Positions 1 through 12,475 of a stretch of 64,000 nt of DNA are shown here, in pieces. The DNA comes from Hybos culiciformis (Eukaryota > Arthropoda > Insecta > Diptera > Hybotidae), in assembly GCA_964007475.1 (NCBI GenBank), contig OZ023273.1:5184176-5248175 (forward strand). Reading direction: 5' to 3'. The translations under genes were made by a program, and so were the position numbers. Each line of letters opens with the position of its first letter. The stretch's first letter is position 1. Under the pieces are notes generated by a model. It did not search any database. It had not been told where the DNA came from and saw only the letters and a program-made list of their open reading frames with translations.

Positions 1-2060
1 TGAACCAATGAAATAAATGAAATAAAGAATATCCCAAGCTAGAGTTTTATCATTTAAGCCTATTTGAGTATTGTATTTATATTTATACTTAACAGATACA
101 TAAGTACTTATGAAATTGAATTAATAATTTTTTTTGGATTTAAGAATAAGTACAAAAATAATTCATTTAAATATGTGATAATTCATTTTTCTGCTCTTAA
201 CTAATATGCTTTCACAAATTAAAAGCTTAAAAATTAATAAGGAAATTTTTGAAAGTTTTGGAGGTGTGAATTTGTACGCATAAAAAATTATTCCTTGCAA
301 AAACAAAAACAAAGAAGTACAAAAGTCAAGTATTGTTTTTACGTGCGTATTTTAGTCACGTGCGAGTACTTTTTTGTCATTTATGTAATGCTGAAACGCG
401 TTCTTTAATTTTTTTCTTTTCTTTTTTTTTTTTTTTGACTTTTTTACTTTATTGTCACTTATTGTTCTTAATATGCCTTGCTGCGTTATTATATTTTTAT
501 GTAATATAATATCTGTTATTATACATACATAAATATATTCCTCAGTTTTTTATTATAACTTCTGGGAGAGATTTCTATCGTTATATTTTGTTTTTTTCTT
601 AAATTTAAACGTACAAATTATTAATTTTCTTAAACATTTTAAGCATTTTCTCTTAATAAATTATGTCAAAGAAAATGAAAAGTTACCTAATAAAGAAATA
701 GCTTTCAAGTATATTGTGTCATAATAAGTTAAGAGCTTAAAAGTTATAAAAATACCCTTTTAATTTTCATTTGTTTTCTATTTTAATTATATTTTACAAA
801 TTATTCTCGTACATATGAGAAACTATGTACATATTGTGACTCTCATCTTAGTAACAATTTTCATTTGCGAAATAAATCAAAATGATCAACTCTCATTGAT
901 GTTGCCTTTCTTTGAATGGTCAACGAAATATATCATAATATACCCGTATAAATCAATGTTTTGAGGTCGACGAACTAAAGCATTATTCAAATATGTTCTC
1001 CAGCAACGTACTATACCTGTGTAAACAATTTTCTACTTATTCTGTTCGTCGCTCGAATAATTCACTAATATTCAATAGGAAGAGATGGAAAAACCTTAAC
1101 CCCGATAAAATGTATAATAAATAATTATAAATTTATTAAAACTCAATCAGCCGGCATAACTTTATAATTATGCAAAGAACACAAGAAGTTTGGTATTTTT
1201 TCAATATAAAGTAAGATTGACTGGCTATTATGACTATTATGATACTATTATGATACCCTGACTTTTTAACTTTTACACATGACTCGTAAGATTTATATAT
1301 TAAATAAAATTTAAATATCAAATTATTATCTTTTATATTTATCTTTAATAAATTCAAGAGAATAAAATTGATTATTTAAAGCACTTCAAAAGTTCAAATT
1401 AAATTTTATAATATGTATATTCGAAAAATAGAATGTATGATAACAAGAGAATAGGGTCAATTTAATTATTCGTATAATTCGTTTTTTATTTACCATTATA
1501 TGATAATCCGTTTCAGGAATTAAATTGAAAACTTATTTTTTTTTTTTTTGTTATTTGTCTGTGTCATCAATAAATGTTGGCTATACGTTAAAATTTCAAT
1601 ATAATTTCAAGTCTGATTGTATTGCGAAAAAAAATCATGATAAAATTATTTTATTACTTTTATATCAATATAATTAAAGTGTAATGCAAATTTGTAAAAA
1701 TATTATAATTCCAATAAAAATACATACTTACCTTTTCATTTGAAAATCATAAGTTTGTAACATTTCGCGAATATTATTGTTGAATAAATTGTGGTTTTTC
1801 ACAAGTTTTCGTAATATACTTATTCTGTTTATGGATTTTTAAATTAATCAATACATTTGTAAATTATACATGTTACAGTTGCAGGGGAATATATTCACAA
1901 AATAATTACTTTAACAAAATTATGAATAAGTACAACATTTTTTTTTTTTTTGAAAGTCTTATTGTTACTAATGAACGTTAATAGTAATAAAACAAAAAAC
2001 TTTCAATTTTTAAAATTATTGAAACGACGAAAGTTATATCGATCGCAATGAATTATCTTA
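1..2060. other. AT-rich non-coding stretch
   Basis: I see no supportable gene. Open frames are short, low in complexity and start at non-ATG codons. The stretch holds homopolymer T runs and short AT microsatellites only. Confidence 0.5.
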
Positions 2061-2743
2061 ATAGTAGATTACAATACATGTTATGAAAATTTGTTATTAA
2101 TTGCGAGTTGTGTATACACACAAACACATAGACACGTGTCAATACTAATATCACGAGACCGTTAGGTCGAGAGATATAATATATTGACAAGTGTCCATGT
2201 GTTTTTGTGTATATACATAACGAGCTGTATAACAAATTTGATTAACATGTACTGTATACTGCCTTAATGTGCATGTGAGAGGGAGTTGCAAAGAGAGAAT
2301 ATAGAGATAATTTATAATAAAAAATAAAGATAAAAGCAAAAAAGGGAAATTTTCCACGTTAATTATACTTTAATTTCTCTTTCTTTTAGAGATAAAAGAA
2401 AAAAAGAGAAATTTTCCACGTTAATTATCCTTTAATTTCTCTTTCTTTTAGAGATAAAAGAAGAAAAGGAAAATTTTCCGCGTTAATTATCCTTTAATTT
2501 CTCTTTCTTTTAGAGATAAAAGGAAAAAAGGGAAATATTGTGGTGTGAGAGATATTATTTTTGTTTATACATAGTATTACGCAGTTCAAAATGAAGTAAT
2601 AAATACAATTTACATCACAGGGAAATGTAAATACAATTTACATTTCCCTATAATTCCATGTGTATTGATGCATGTGATGGACCATTTACCGAGCTAAATT
2701 TGCGAATGTAAATACAACTTACTGAAGACATGCACATTAAAAT
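2061..2743 (+). repeat. TA-flanked stem-loop repeat, copy 1
   Basis: This is one member of a repeat family seen four times in the window (also 6649, 40482, and 44327 reversed). It starts with ATAGTAGATTA directly after a TA. About 200 bp of imperfect palindrome follow, folding around ACGAGACCGTTAGGTCGAG. A second segment comes next, bounded by TTAATGTGCATG and its complement CATGCACATTAA near 2729-2740. In this copy the second segment carries about three tandem units of roughly 62 bp (2340-2535), each with TTTCCACGTTAATTATCC and CTCTTTCTTTTAGAG. No coding capacity is visible. It is probably a non-autonomous DNA element; the superfamily is not determined. Confidence 0.65.
2350..2535. repeat. 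62-bp tandem repeat, about 3 units
   Basis: Three consecutive imperfect units carry TTTTCCACGTTAATTAT followed by CTTTAATTTCTCTTTC. They lie inside the stem-loop repeat. The units abut with no variable spacers, so this is not a CRISPR array. Confidence 0.75.
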
Positions 2744-3590
2744 AACGAAGATTTAAACTATGCCATAATAAGTATTGAATGGCTTATTAACTAAAAATTA
2801 ATGTAATTGATTGTAATTTATAAAATATTACGTTAAAAAAATCGAGAAAAACGAATAATTATTCTTTCCAGAAGTTAAGTTCCGAAAGAACTACTTTTTG
2901 TCAATAAAAAAAAAAATTATAATAATTGGAAAAATCATTTACACACCTCTAAGTAGAACTTACACCAAATTTCTTCATTGATTTTATAACTAATTTAAAA
3001 ATAAATTAAAAATTTTCAAGTGAAAACTTTTTTTTCAATTTTCTTTTTCTGTTTAATTTGTTCTTTTATTCTTTAAATGAGCAATGAAAAGTATTATTAA
3101 AAGCTCATTTATATAGTATGTAAATAAAAAAAAAAAAAAAAAATAGAATCAATGGAAAAGGAATTCGTTAAAGATCACAAAAAAAAAAAGGATAATGATG
3201 AATAAAAAATCACAGAAGGCCCATTTGTTCATTGGAAAATTATTCGATAAAGTTTATTCAAAAAAGATTTTAATTTATTTTTCTTTGTCAATCAAAGAAT
3301 ATATATAAAAATTTTAAAGTGTTTTTTTTTTTTTTATAAAAACAAAAACTTCGCAAAAGGAATTTCAAGAATTAAAATATAGAAATGTACGAATATTTGT
3401 TTTATATATACTAAGTTGTACTCTTTGTTTGTTTCAGTTTGAAATTGATTTATTTTTCGATCTAGAAAAGCTGTAAAATTCACCAGGTCTGTAGCTTGAA
3501 GAAATTTTTTCTGATAGCCAAAGCTATCTGTTTATTCAGTGTACATTTATAAATACCCGATTACTATTTTTTTTTAATTTTTATACGTGT
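2744..3590. other. AT-rich stretch, no gene seen
   Basis: The stretch holds poly-A and poly-T runs (for example around 3128-3145 and 3324-3336) and nothing coding that I can support. Confidence 0.4.
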
Positions 3591-4588
3591 ACTAGCTGTA
3601 CCCGCACACACGTTGTTGTGGAACACACGTTTTAAGTGAAGTGAAGATTGATGATAGGAGCTAGTTATTTTATAAATTTGGGAAAATATCCAAGAAGAAT
3701 TAATATTTATCATTTCTACATATTCAACACTTAAATTGAATGAAATCGGAAGAATTTTTGCAGTCTTCCCTCCCCGGGAGGGATTTCTGGGTAGGGTGCC
3801 ATTCAAATTTTAAAATAGCCTATAACGACCGCGAGACAAAGAGACGGTGTAAATTTCGAAACGATCGGTTGAGTTGGTTTAGTTTTTAATATTTAGTAGT
3901 TATTAGTAATAAAGAAATTAATTTCTATATATTCGAAAAAACCCCCTAAAAAAAGGTGCCCAAATTTTTTGTTACGAAATTCGTGTGTTTAATCATTTTT
4001 ATGTACCAAATTAAATGAAATTGCACAAACTTTTGAAATCCTCCCCTAGGGTAGGAGGTCAATAAATTTTTTGTTACGAAATTTGTTTGTAATCATTTCC
4101 TCTTTTTACGTGTCAAATTTGAATGAAATCGGACGAACTTTTGAAGTCCGCCCCCAGAAGAGTTCGCTGAGTCGGAGGTCAAAAAATTGTTGTTATGGAA
4201 TTTGTATGTAATTATTTCCTCTTCTTATGTACCAAATTTGAATGAAATCGGACGAACTTTTAAAGTCCGCCCCGAGGGGAGATCCCTGGGTAGGAGGTCG
4301 CTGGGTACGAGGCCAACAAATTTTTTGTTACAGAATTTGTTTGTAATCACTTCTTCTTTTTACGTACCAAATTTGAATGAAATCGGACGAACTTTTAAAG
4401 TCCGCCCCGAGGGGAGGTCCCTGGGTAGGACGTCAATCAAATTTTAAAATAGCCTATAACGACCCGACACAAAGACATGGTGTAAGTTTGAAAACGATCG
4501 GTTGAGCGATTTAGAAGCTTATTCGGAACAGACAAACATACAAACAGACAAAGAGACAACTTCGCTTCTATATATATAGATAGGCAGT
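3591..4588 (+). repeat. Degenerate LINE-tail-like repeat with internal 120-bp units
   Basis: It opens with ACTAGCTGTACCCGCACA and ends with a run of ACAAACAGACAAAGAGAC and then TATATATAGATA. This layout resembles the 3' ends of RTE-type LINE and SINE families in insects; the resemblance is by pattern only. Between 3958 and 4440 a unit of roughly 110-125 bp recurs about four times, recognisable by GAATGAAATCGGACGAACTT and a GGGTAGGAGGTC-like end. The phrase AAACGATCGGTTGAG occurs both before and after the tandem block. The open frame at 4187-4447 is only the translation of these repeats. Confidence 0.5.
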
Positions 4589-4976
4589 GCTTTTTTTGGA
4601 AAAAAATATTTACCGGAACGCTATATTATTTTTAATTCTATGGAAGCAAAAATGATACAGAAACTGAATTTAATTTATTGAATAATTATCATTTATTATA
4701 AGAAAAAAATTAGTAGATAAAAATTATCAATAACTACGAATTTTTGTCATGAGAAAAATAACGATAATTTTTTTAATCTAATAAAAATTGATTTCTTGTT
4801 TAATTTATATTTACGGAGCTGCGCTCCGTGAGCTCCGTTTAAAAGTTTTGCGTTTTCTTATTAATTTTGTAAGTGTTTATGTTTTTTTTTTGTTATTTTC
4901 TCTTCTTTTTTTCTGGAATGGGGGATTTTATCCCCAAGCCCCCCCCCCCCCTCACTGGATCCACCAGTGGTTGTGA
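4588..4976. mobile_element. Possible hAT-type termini
   Basis: The left side reads CAGTGCTTTTTTTGG. The right side, reverse-complemented, reads CACTGGTGGATCCAGTGAG followed by a long G run. Both styles are common at the ends of hAT MITEs, but the two ends do not match each other as inverted repeats. They may be fragments of two elements. I cannot see a clean 8-bp target duplication. Confidence 0.3.
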
Positions 4977-6140
4977 TTAATTCCAACTAAAACGTTAAAA
5001 CAAAATAACACTCTTCAATTTCAACCTGTAATCATTATAACGAAATAGGGTGTTGGCATTTTCCAAATAAATAAAAATATAAAAAATTATTGCTAATTAA
5101 GGATTTTATTTTAATTCATAAAAAAATCTCAGAAAATTGATTGCAATTTTTTATCATTATTTTTTTTTGATAAAGATCTGTTTTTAATTTTAATTTTGTC
5201 ACAAGTTGTACTTTTGATAATATTACATGTATGTATTATGTATTATGTACAGTACAGTTTAGAATTAAAAAAGTGATTATAATCTATTGTTTTTATTATA
5301 GGAACTATCGATTGAAAATGTGTACTTACATTCTCAGTATGATTATTTTTAGTTTTATTTGAACTATCAATTATGTAACGAAGTATCTCATTCACTTATG
5401 ATACTATATAGGGATATCTATTATGAAGCCAAAATTTTGCAGCATTCTTAAAGTATACAGGTGTATTACAAATTATGAATTAAATTATTAGTAACTAGAA
5501 ACCGTATTCGAAATTTGTGTGAACATACTTTTGATTGAAAGTACCAATATTTGTTGTAGTAAACTTTAGAAAATTCTAAATTTTAAAATGAGAAACATTT
5601 TGATCAAAAATTGGAAAAATAGTGTACCTACAAGTAAACGTTAATATATGGATCTATGCTAACGGCAATGTTAAAATTGATAAGTTTAAAACATTTACGG
5701 TAATCCCAATGTTAAGTTTTTACTAAACTACTTAAGATAGGTATATACTGCTAGATTTTCAGACCCTCAAAAGCGGTTAAAACAAAAAAAAGCTTTGATA
5801 AAGACTGAAAATTTTAACACGATCTTGGTTTTCATCATTTTTTTCAAAGTTGTTAAGAATAAGTAGAAAAAAAAATTTGTGTACGAAAGCTGGAGATAAC
5901 TACATGATATCTTAAATGTAAAACATGGCCTGTATCTTCATCACGGCAATTTTTATATTATTACCTAGTTGGGTATTAAGAAAATGAATAGAGCGTGAGT
6001 AAATAGGGGCGAAATTTTTTTTAGACAAAAAAATAAACAAAACTTATCGAAATAACACGATATAGATAATATTATAAATTTTTCAACAACACTTTTTACA
6101 AATGATTTTTTTTTATAGCTGACAATTTACTTAAAAGTGC
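4977..6140. other. Non-coding stretch
   Basis: AT-rich sequence with no supported gene, RNA or repeat structure. Confidence 0.4.
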
Positions 6141-6372
6141 CTTACATCTAGTATGTCCAACCCCGATAATCGAGTAACCGAGTACTCGTCGATTTTGAGG
6201 ATTTTCGCATTACTCGGTTAACCGGTTAATTTCATCGAGTAACCGAGTAGTTAGTTTTTAGTTATCTTTTAAGCAAAATATACTAACATTTAAAATTTCC
6301 TAATAAACGGGGAATTTTGGTACACGGATTTGGTCCTTTACGACAACAAAGACACACGAAAACACTGGAAAT

Positions 6373-6597
6373 TTGAGCTTGGATAAAGAATTCAAGCTTC
6401 TAGAATACAATAAAGGCATACGTTCCGTACAACTAGAAAGGTTGTACAACCTACAATTAACTATGAAACCGACCTACTGCGTCCAAGCGAATTTTTTTTC
6501 TGTAGCTGGGACGATGAAAACTAAAATCCGAAATCGAACGAGCCCGGAAGCATTAAATGCACTAATTTTGCTTAAATATGATTTCCAAAATAAATAA
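6373..6597 (+). pseudogene. hAT transposase C-terminal dimerisation region (remnant)
   Basis: The open frame ends with NFFSVAGTMKTKIRNR and then SPEALNALILLKYDF. This matches the layout of the C-terminal hAT dimerisation domain, in which an FS-x-AG motif is followed by KxRNRLSxE and a leucine-rich LxFLK helix. Only about 70 residues survive, and there is no upstream DDE catalytic portion in frame. The open frame begins at a TTG codon, so the start has no meaning. It lies inside the hAT element with intact target duplications, so it is the coding remnant of that element. It is not expected to be functional. Confidence 0.75.
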
Positions 6598-6648
6598 TTT
6601 GTTCACATTATTAAATTAAAACACGGTAATTAACACGGTATAAAATTA

Positions 6649-6870
6649 ATAGTAGATTATTGTATATGTTAACTAAATTTGTTATTAATTAAGAGTTCTG
6701 TATACACAAAAATACATTGACACGAGTCAATACTTATATCACGAGACCGAAGGTCGAGTGATATAAATTGACAAGTGTTTTTGTGTAAATACAGAACGAG
6801 TTGTATAACAAATTTTGTTAACATATCCAATATACTGTTTTAATGTGCATGTGTAAGGTAGTTGCAGTCT
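6649..6870 (+). repeat. TA-flanked stem-loop repeat, copy 2 (truncated)
   Basis: Starts ATAGTAGATTATTG after TA and folds around GAGACCGAAGGTCGAG, closely matching the arms at 40482 and 44327. It stops shortly after the TTTTAATGTGCATG word, so most of the second segment is missing. It lies within the hAT remnant. Confidence 0.7.
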
Positions 6871-6984
6871 ATACATTTACAATGAAAAAAAAAAAGTTTA
6901 CATATACATGTTTTTTTTAATTTTTTTTATTGTGAAATACAATTTAACAATGTTTATTAATAATATTAAACAGATGTGATAGAA

Positions 6985-7150
6985 CCAGCTTCGGAGATTC
7001 GTTTTCAGTTCGCAACTCGAGAATGTGGAATGCTCTTCCATCAAATCCCGACAGCTAGCGCACGTTTGACTTACGACTTGCGCCGCTTAAGAAAAGTTTA
7101 CATGATTACCTATTAACTGTCTCACTTCTTTAAGTATAAAAGGTATCCCA
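6985..7150 (+). pseudogene. Non-LTR retrotransposon reverse-transcriptase C-terminus fragment
   Basis: In one frame the sequence reads FSVRNSRMWNALPSNPDS, then a stop, then further residues ending KKSLHDYLL. The pattern FxxRxSRxWNALP followed by a K-x-LHDYL end is typical of the C-terminal tail of Jockey/CR1-type LINE polyproteins. The internal TAG codon and the absence of any upstream polymerase domain show a dead 3' fragment. An A-rich stretch (about 7170-7190) follows and may be its tail. Confidence 0.6.
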
Positions 7151-7352
7151 CCTAGTGATTTGGTAACTTTAATACAAAAAAAACTATAATTAGAAGATTA
7201 AACCTATAAATTAAAATTTTTTTTTTTTTTTTAGCTCAATTTAGTTTCGAGTATCGTAACCGAGTAACCGAGTACTCGCTCAATTTTTGGCACAATACTG
7301 GAATAACCGAGTATTAAAAAAACTCGAGTAATTTGGATACACTACTTACATC

Positions 7353-7678
7353 GCATCGAAACTGGGTTGAGCAATTTATATTCTTATAAAGTTGAGATAT
7401 TTAAGGGAACCTTTAAAAAGATAAGCAGTACAATTATGAGTGTTTTTGTTTTAAAATTCTATAACTTTTCTATGATTGTTAGGTAAAACCAGTGTTTAAG
7501 CACATATTGGCGTTAAATTAAGTTATTTTAGTTTACAAATGACATGATATTCAACTTTATTTCTTTTATAAGCATGAATTAAATAATAATAATTAAAAAA
7601 CAAGAAGATTTTATTTTTAAAAAATTCTTAATATTGTCATTGTATGTTGAGACTGAGTATATTTCTTCCACATCACAT
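7353..7678. other. Non-coding, downstream of the DM9 gene
   Basis: This would hold the 3' UTR of the minus-strand DM9 gene. No other feature seen. Confidence 0.4.
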
Positions 7679-8747
7679 CTAATAACGTGATCTAACTAAT
7701 ACTTCGTATGAATCCAATTTATGTTCCCTGCCACCGTAAGGTATATATAAACATCCATGAGATGGTTGAATTTTGCCTGGTGTGAAACTACCTGAATAAT
7801 GACCACGTCCTATATAGAGGGTTTCACCGTTAGAAGTTCTTCCTACAAATAAAAAAATAATTTTAATTCGGCACATTAGAAATGTATATGAAAAAGGATA
7901 TGTACCAGCTTCAACTGCATCTCGTGGAACACTGCCATTTGAAGCTCGTACCCAGGTATACCCATACCCGCATAAAACTTCATAGGAGGCTTTAGAGTGT
8001 TCTTGTCCTCCATAGGCAACGTAAGCGCAACCTTTATTAACAATTACTTTTGCCGGTAAAAGATCACCTTCGTGATGAGCACGGCCAACAAATATAGCGT
8101 CACCATCTGAATCATTGCCAGCAAAAACTGCATGCGCTGGCACATTTCGTAAACAATTAACCCAAATTTCTGGTAAGACTAAAACTTCGTAGCTTTCTAA
8201 ACGAATTTCTTGTCCTCCATAAGGAATATATAAACATCCATGGGATGGATGAACTTTTCCAGGCGTCATAGTTCCTTTCCAATGACCACGTCCAATATAC
8301 AAGGGTTCTCCGTCTTTTGTTTGTCCTAAAAATGATTATATTTTCAAATTATATACTTAATTTAAAAAAAAAAAATTTGCACATACCTGATGCCATTGCG
8401 TCAGGTGGAACTGATCCTCCAGTACTTGGCACCCATCTATAGAAATCCCCACAAAGAACCTGAAAATCATGTTTTTCATGTTCTTTACCACCCCAAGCAA
8501 CATAAGCTTTACGCTAAAAAATTTATCCCATATTAAGTATTTTATATTTCATTATTAAAAACATAAAAATATATAATCAAATACTTACTTTACTTGGAAA
8601 AGCCTTTGCTGGTAAAAGGTCACCTTTATGAGTTGCACGCCCAACATAAATTCCATCTCCATCTGAATCGCGACCAGCCAATACAGCTTCTGGTGGAGTA
8701 CCTTTATATGAACTTGATCCTACCCATCTATGAACTGAAAGAGCCAT
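7679..8747 (-). CDS. DM9-repeat protein, four repeats, four exons
   Basis: Coding exons in transcript order are 8747-8589, 8513-8387, 8325-7906 and 7842-7679, all with GT-AG introns. The joined reading frame is 289 residues. It consists of four DM9 repeats of about 70 residues, each opening with a W-V motif (HRWVGSS, YRWVPST, IWVNCLR, YTWVRAS), then GR/GQ-x-D, a YVGRAHHEGDLLPAK-like core and a YGGQEH segment. DM9 proteins are lectin-like; in mosquitoes one member responds to Plasmodium in salivary gland and gut, and bivalve members bind mannose. There is no signal peptide or membrane segment, so it is probably cytosolic. Repeats 1 and 3 resemble each other (GDLLPAK), as do 2 and 4 (TPGKxxPSHGCLYIPYGG), so a two-repeat module was duplicated. 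The intron inside repeats 2 and 4 falls at the same place and phase. The start is the ATG at 8747; an acceptor-like CTCTTTCAG lies right after it, so a separate upstream first exon is possible. Confidence 0.88.
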
Positions 8748-10191
8748 GGATTAAAACAATTTATCGCTGAAGTATTAATAAAAAATATGTAAATTTTAAT
8801 GGTTTTAAATGACACATAAGCCTGTTTTGGAGTTTTGGAAGTTAATGATATTTTGAATATAAAGCCAATAATTAACTTTTTTGTTCTTATCAGATATATT
8901 TCATAAATTGATAAAAATAATATATTAGGCTTTATCAATTTTATGATATTATAATGATAAGAAAGTTTTAAGTATTATTTAAATACATATTGTAGATATC
9001 TCTTGCTTTTAAAATTTATTATTATATATTTAAAATGTTAAAAGTGGCTCGTCCCACAAAACAATATCTAATAATAAATATTTTGTTAATACTACTACCG
9101 CATTCGATTTAATATTGAATTCATTTTACTATACTTTTCGGGCGAGTAAAACGGCATCACTATCCACAATAAACTAGCTACACTGTACAATTTGGTACAC
9201 TTTCAAGTGCGCACAATTTTTGATAAGTTGGTACTGGCTCAGTCACTAATTACTCGCCACTCGACTAAATTACTTGTCAAATGCGAACAAGGCTTAAGTG
9301 ACTGAAGCATTTTAATATGATTGAGGCATGGCAATTAAATGCCTTGCCTAACATTATAGAGATAAAAATTTAGAATCACGAAAAACCTGATTTTATTCAT
9401 CAATTAAGAAACGCAACAGTTTTATCGTAGACCACGCAAGGAATTCCCCGTGTGCACAGCCCAACATATGAAAAATTAAAAGCCATAAATTATGATTAAA
9501 AAAATAAAACAATATTTGTCTAAATTTGCGAAAAAAAAAAGAAAGAAAACAAAGGTGTACGACTATATATAATTTTGGCGCAAATGACTAATAATGATTT
9601 CATTATTAATTTAGTAAAATTAGATATAATTTGTATTTTGATTTTAAATAAACAGAAAGATATGTTATCATTGAAATTAATATTAAAAACATAAAAGTTT
9701 TCTATTTTAAATTTTCAATGTATAATGTACATACAATAATTTTTATTTACACAATTGGTTTGAGAATATAAATTATATTATATTTGTTAAAATTTCAATG
9801 TTAAGTAATTAACCATAATATACGATGCGTCACATCATTCATGACAATATCTATATCAAACAAATATAAAAAAATCTTCAACTTAACAAAATACATCAAT
9901 TTAATTTTCTTATTGATTTTGAATAATATTTTTGAATTGTATCTGTATACGTGCATATTTTATATTATAATTTCATTATTGAAATAATCGCCTTCAATAG
10001 ATTTAATTACATTTTATATTTTCTATTCTTTTATGCTTAACATTTGGATGTAAAATAAAAGAGTCTCTCTCTGTAAGTCTGGAATCTTTAGTTTTTTCCA
10101 GTTTTCTTCAAAATTTTCTTCTTCATCGAAGACAATTAAAAACTACCATTTTGCGCGCAATGAAAGTTCAATGTGGTCCAATATTATAGAC
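8748..10191. other. Non-coding, upstream of the DM9 gene
   Basis: The stretch probably contains the promoter and 5' UTR of the DM9 gene. I cannot assign a TATA box or start site with confidence, and no other gene is seen. Confidence 0.4.
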
Positions 10192-10463
10192 CAGGGGTGG
10201 GGAACCTTTTTAGGATAAAGGCCGCATTAACTATGCTATGATTAGATTTTTAGCTATACTTTTTATTTTAATATGTATATATTTGCATAATAATATGTAT
10301 ATACAAGCACAATAAAAAGTATTTTGTGAAAAAAGATAAATAAGAAGTATATTGTTCAACTTTAATGAAGTTTAATGCCTAGAATGCCGCACTTTACACT
10401 TTTTTCAACCGGAGCATAAGGCCGCACTTTATCCTCCTTAAGAACGCAGGTTCCTCACCCCTG
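10192..10463. mobile_element. hAT-type MITE, 272 bp
   Basis: The termini are inverted: CAGGGGTGGGGAACCT at the left and AGGTTCCTCACCCCTG at the right. The subterminal words AAGGCCGCA and GGCCGCACTTTATCC also mirror each other. CAGGGGTGGG is a very common hAT terminus in animals. The interior is too short to code. The 8-bp flanks do not match cleanly, so the insertion is probably old. Confidence 0.75.
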
Positions 10464-11660
10464 AAATACAAATTTTCAAAAAATAAAACACTTAAATTAG
10501 ATTAATGTGTTCAATACTGTTTAGCAGATGGAACGAGATCATTATAAAACGATATACCAAACATAAGTTTATGTATAGGTACATCTCAATTAAAAAATTC
10601 CTTTTATTATGAGATTAAAGTTTATGTCACACACAATATATAATTTAAAGACTTTAATTTCTATCTTCGCAATCACAACATTTAAATCTATCACAAAAAA
10701 ACCTAAATTAACTGCTTGAAATTTGAATAAATTTTAAATGAATTATAACAAATTTTTCTTCTTTTTTTTTTTACCCAAGAAAAACGAATTTATGAACAAA
10801 ATTTATGAAAAAAAAATCATAAATTTTGATGCAAACATATGTTTTAAAAATTTATAAATTCAAAGAGGATTAGAGTGTTTGTGCTAACTAATGGATTCTT
10901 TTTTTAACAATTTTTAAAGCACTTTTTGTCAAAAAATTTATATAATGGCAGGCTGCAGAACTTACTCAATATAGGTATTCTCACCTCAGCCTATAGAATT
11001 TTGTATATTATAGAAATTACTATTTCAGCAATTTAAATAAACAAGTTTTACTCAAAACCTGTAAATCACCAAAAAAGTTAGCAAAAAAAATTTTAATTTA
11101 TATAATGAATACAATTTTAATTCTCGGCAATCATAATTTTTCTCATTTTCACTAAAACTATATACTTCTTCTATTTAAAATCATCAAAGGTTACGACGAT
11201 TTCCATGAAAAAGAAAATTTTCAAAAATAATAAAATTTGAAGCTTTTTTTTTTTGTAAATTAAAATGATTTATGTCGCACATTTTGAACCTTTTTCTCAT
11301 TTTTCTAAAAGGATAAATATCTCAATTTCAGGTATATATATACATTATATACACCTATCAGTTTGAAAAAAAATAAGTTTTTTTCGATTTAAATAAAAAA
11401 AAAAAAAAAAGGAAAACATCAAAAAAGAATGCTTTATAAAATTACATTTCATATTCAAAAAAACGAAAAAAAATAACCTAACTAGTTAAATGTACCTATA
11501 TTCTGCATTTAAGATTGATAACATGAATCTTGTTGCCATACTGTAATGTAAATAAAATTTTAGTGGCTTGATGATTAGAATTTGTTTTTACAATTAGTAT
11601 CCTTTGGTTTTTATTGTGTAGTCACCTAAGTATATAGTCCTCATTATGTATGTACTAAAC
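10464..11660. other. Non-coding stretch
   Basis: AT-rich; no supported gene or repeat structure seen. Confidence 0.4.
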
Positions 11661-12244
11661 ATTCGAATCATAGGCGCCCGGAAGGGGGGCAAGGGGGCCT
11701 TGGCCCCCCCTGGCTTTGATGAAGAAAATAAAACTTAATCAGCGATGAGACCTAAACACTAAACTCGTACAAATTAGAAACCCGATTTTAATTTAAATAA
11801 TATTGAATGTTTGTCATTTTTCAAACGAACAAAAAAACTTATTAGGGTAAACTACCCAGTGATCGGCACCCTTAAGAGAAATCCAAAACTAAAATCTGTG
11901 TAATTTAGAGAATATAAATGCGATTTTATATTTTTTTGTCTTAATCGATTCTTTAATATCTTGGCTATATGCATGTGAAAAAATTATTTGATTTATTTAA
12001 CACAAAAATAAAAATTAAATCAAAATAATTAAAAAAACAAATTTTTCAGTGATCGGCACCTCTGTTCCCAGTGATCGGCACTTATATTTTTCAATGATCG
12101 GCATCCTAAAAAACGTATATTTTTACAACAAAAAACAATTTTTTTAGTTCATTTATTTTCTTTTGAAATAAAATATTTAAATTATAAAATATCACAATTA
12201 AATTCATTTTTAATTTTAAGTACTGAATAAAAGCATTTTGAAGG

Positions 12245-12475
12245 GATTGGGGTCTAAACCCCGGAAGCCAAAACCCCGAGTACAAAATCCCGAAAGATCC
12301 GAAAACAAAATCCCGGAAGATAAAATCCCGGAAGCCAAAATCCTGCAAAACAAAATCACTGAAGTTAAAATCCCGGAATGACAAAACCCTGGAAACCAAA
12401 ATCCCGCAAGGACAAATTCCCGGAAACCAAAAAACCGGGGGGACAAAATTCCGGAAATTTTAATTTGGAAGAAAA
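12245..12475. repeat. Short tandem array of AAATCCCGGAA units
   Basis: A degenerate unit of about 18-20 bp built on AAATCCCGGAAGCC repeats roughly ten times. The same motif returns as its reverse complement at 12650-12860 (TTCCGGGATTTTG-like), so the two blocks face each other inside the TA-flanked element. Local GC is higher than in the surroundings. Open frames here are only repeat translations. Confidence 0.7.

Larger units (their letters stand above)
6149..7344 (+). mobile_element. hAT element remnant with 8-bp target duplication
   Basis: Both outer flanks carry CTTACATC (6141-6148 and 7345-7352). The termini are inverted: TAGTATGTCCAA on the left and TTGGATACACTA on the right. The subterminal regions on both sides contain many copies of the words CGAGTAACCGAGTACTCG and AACCGAGTA. 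An 8-bp duplication and a residual transposase C-terminus identify a hAT superfamily element. The interior has been broken up by insertions: a stem-loop repeat at 6649 and a LINE fragment near 6985. Confidence 0.8.

Noticed and set aside
2350..2535. Regular 62-bp repeats that could suggest a CRISPR-like array
   Set aside because: Units abut without unique spacers, the host is a eukaryote, and no cas genes are present.
10192..10463. An 8-bp target duplication around the CAGGGGTGGG MITE
   Set aside because: Flanks TTATAGAC and AAATACAA match at only half the positions, so no duplication is claimed.
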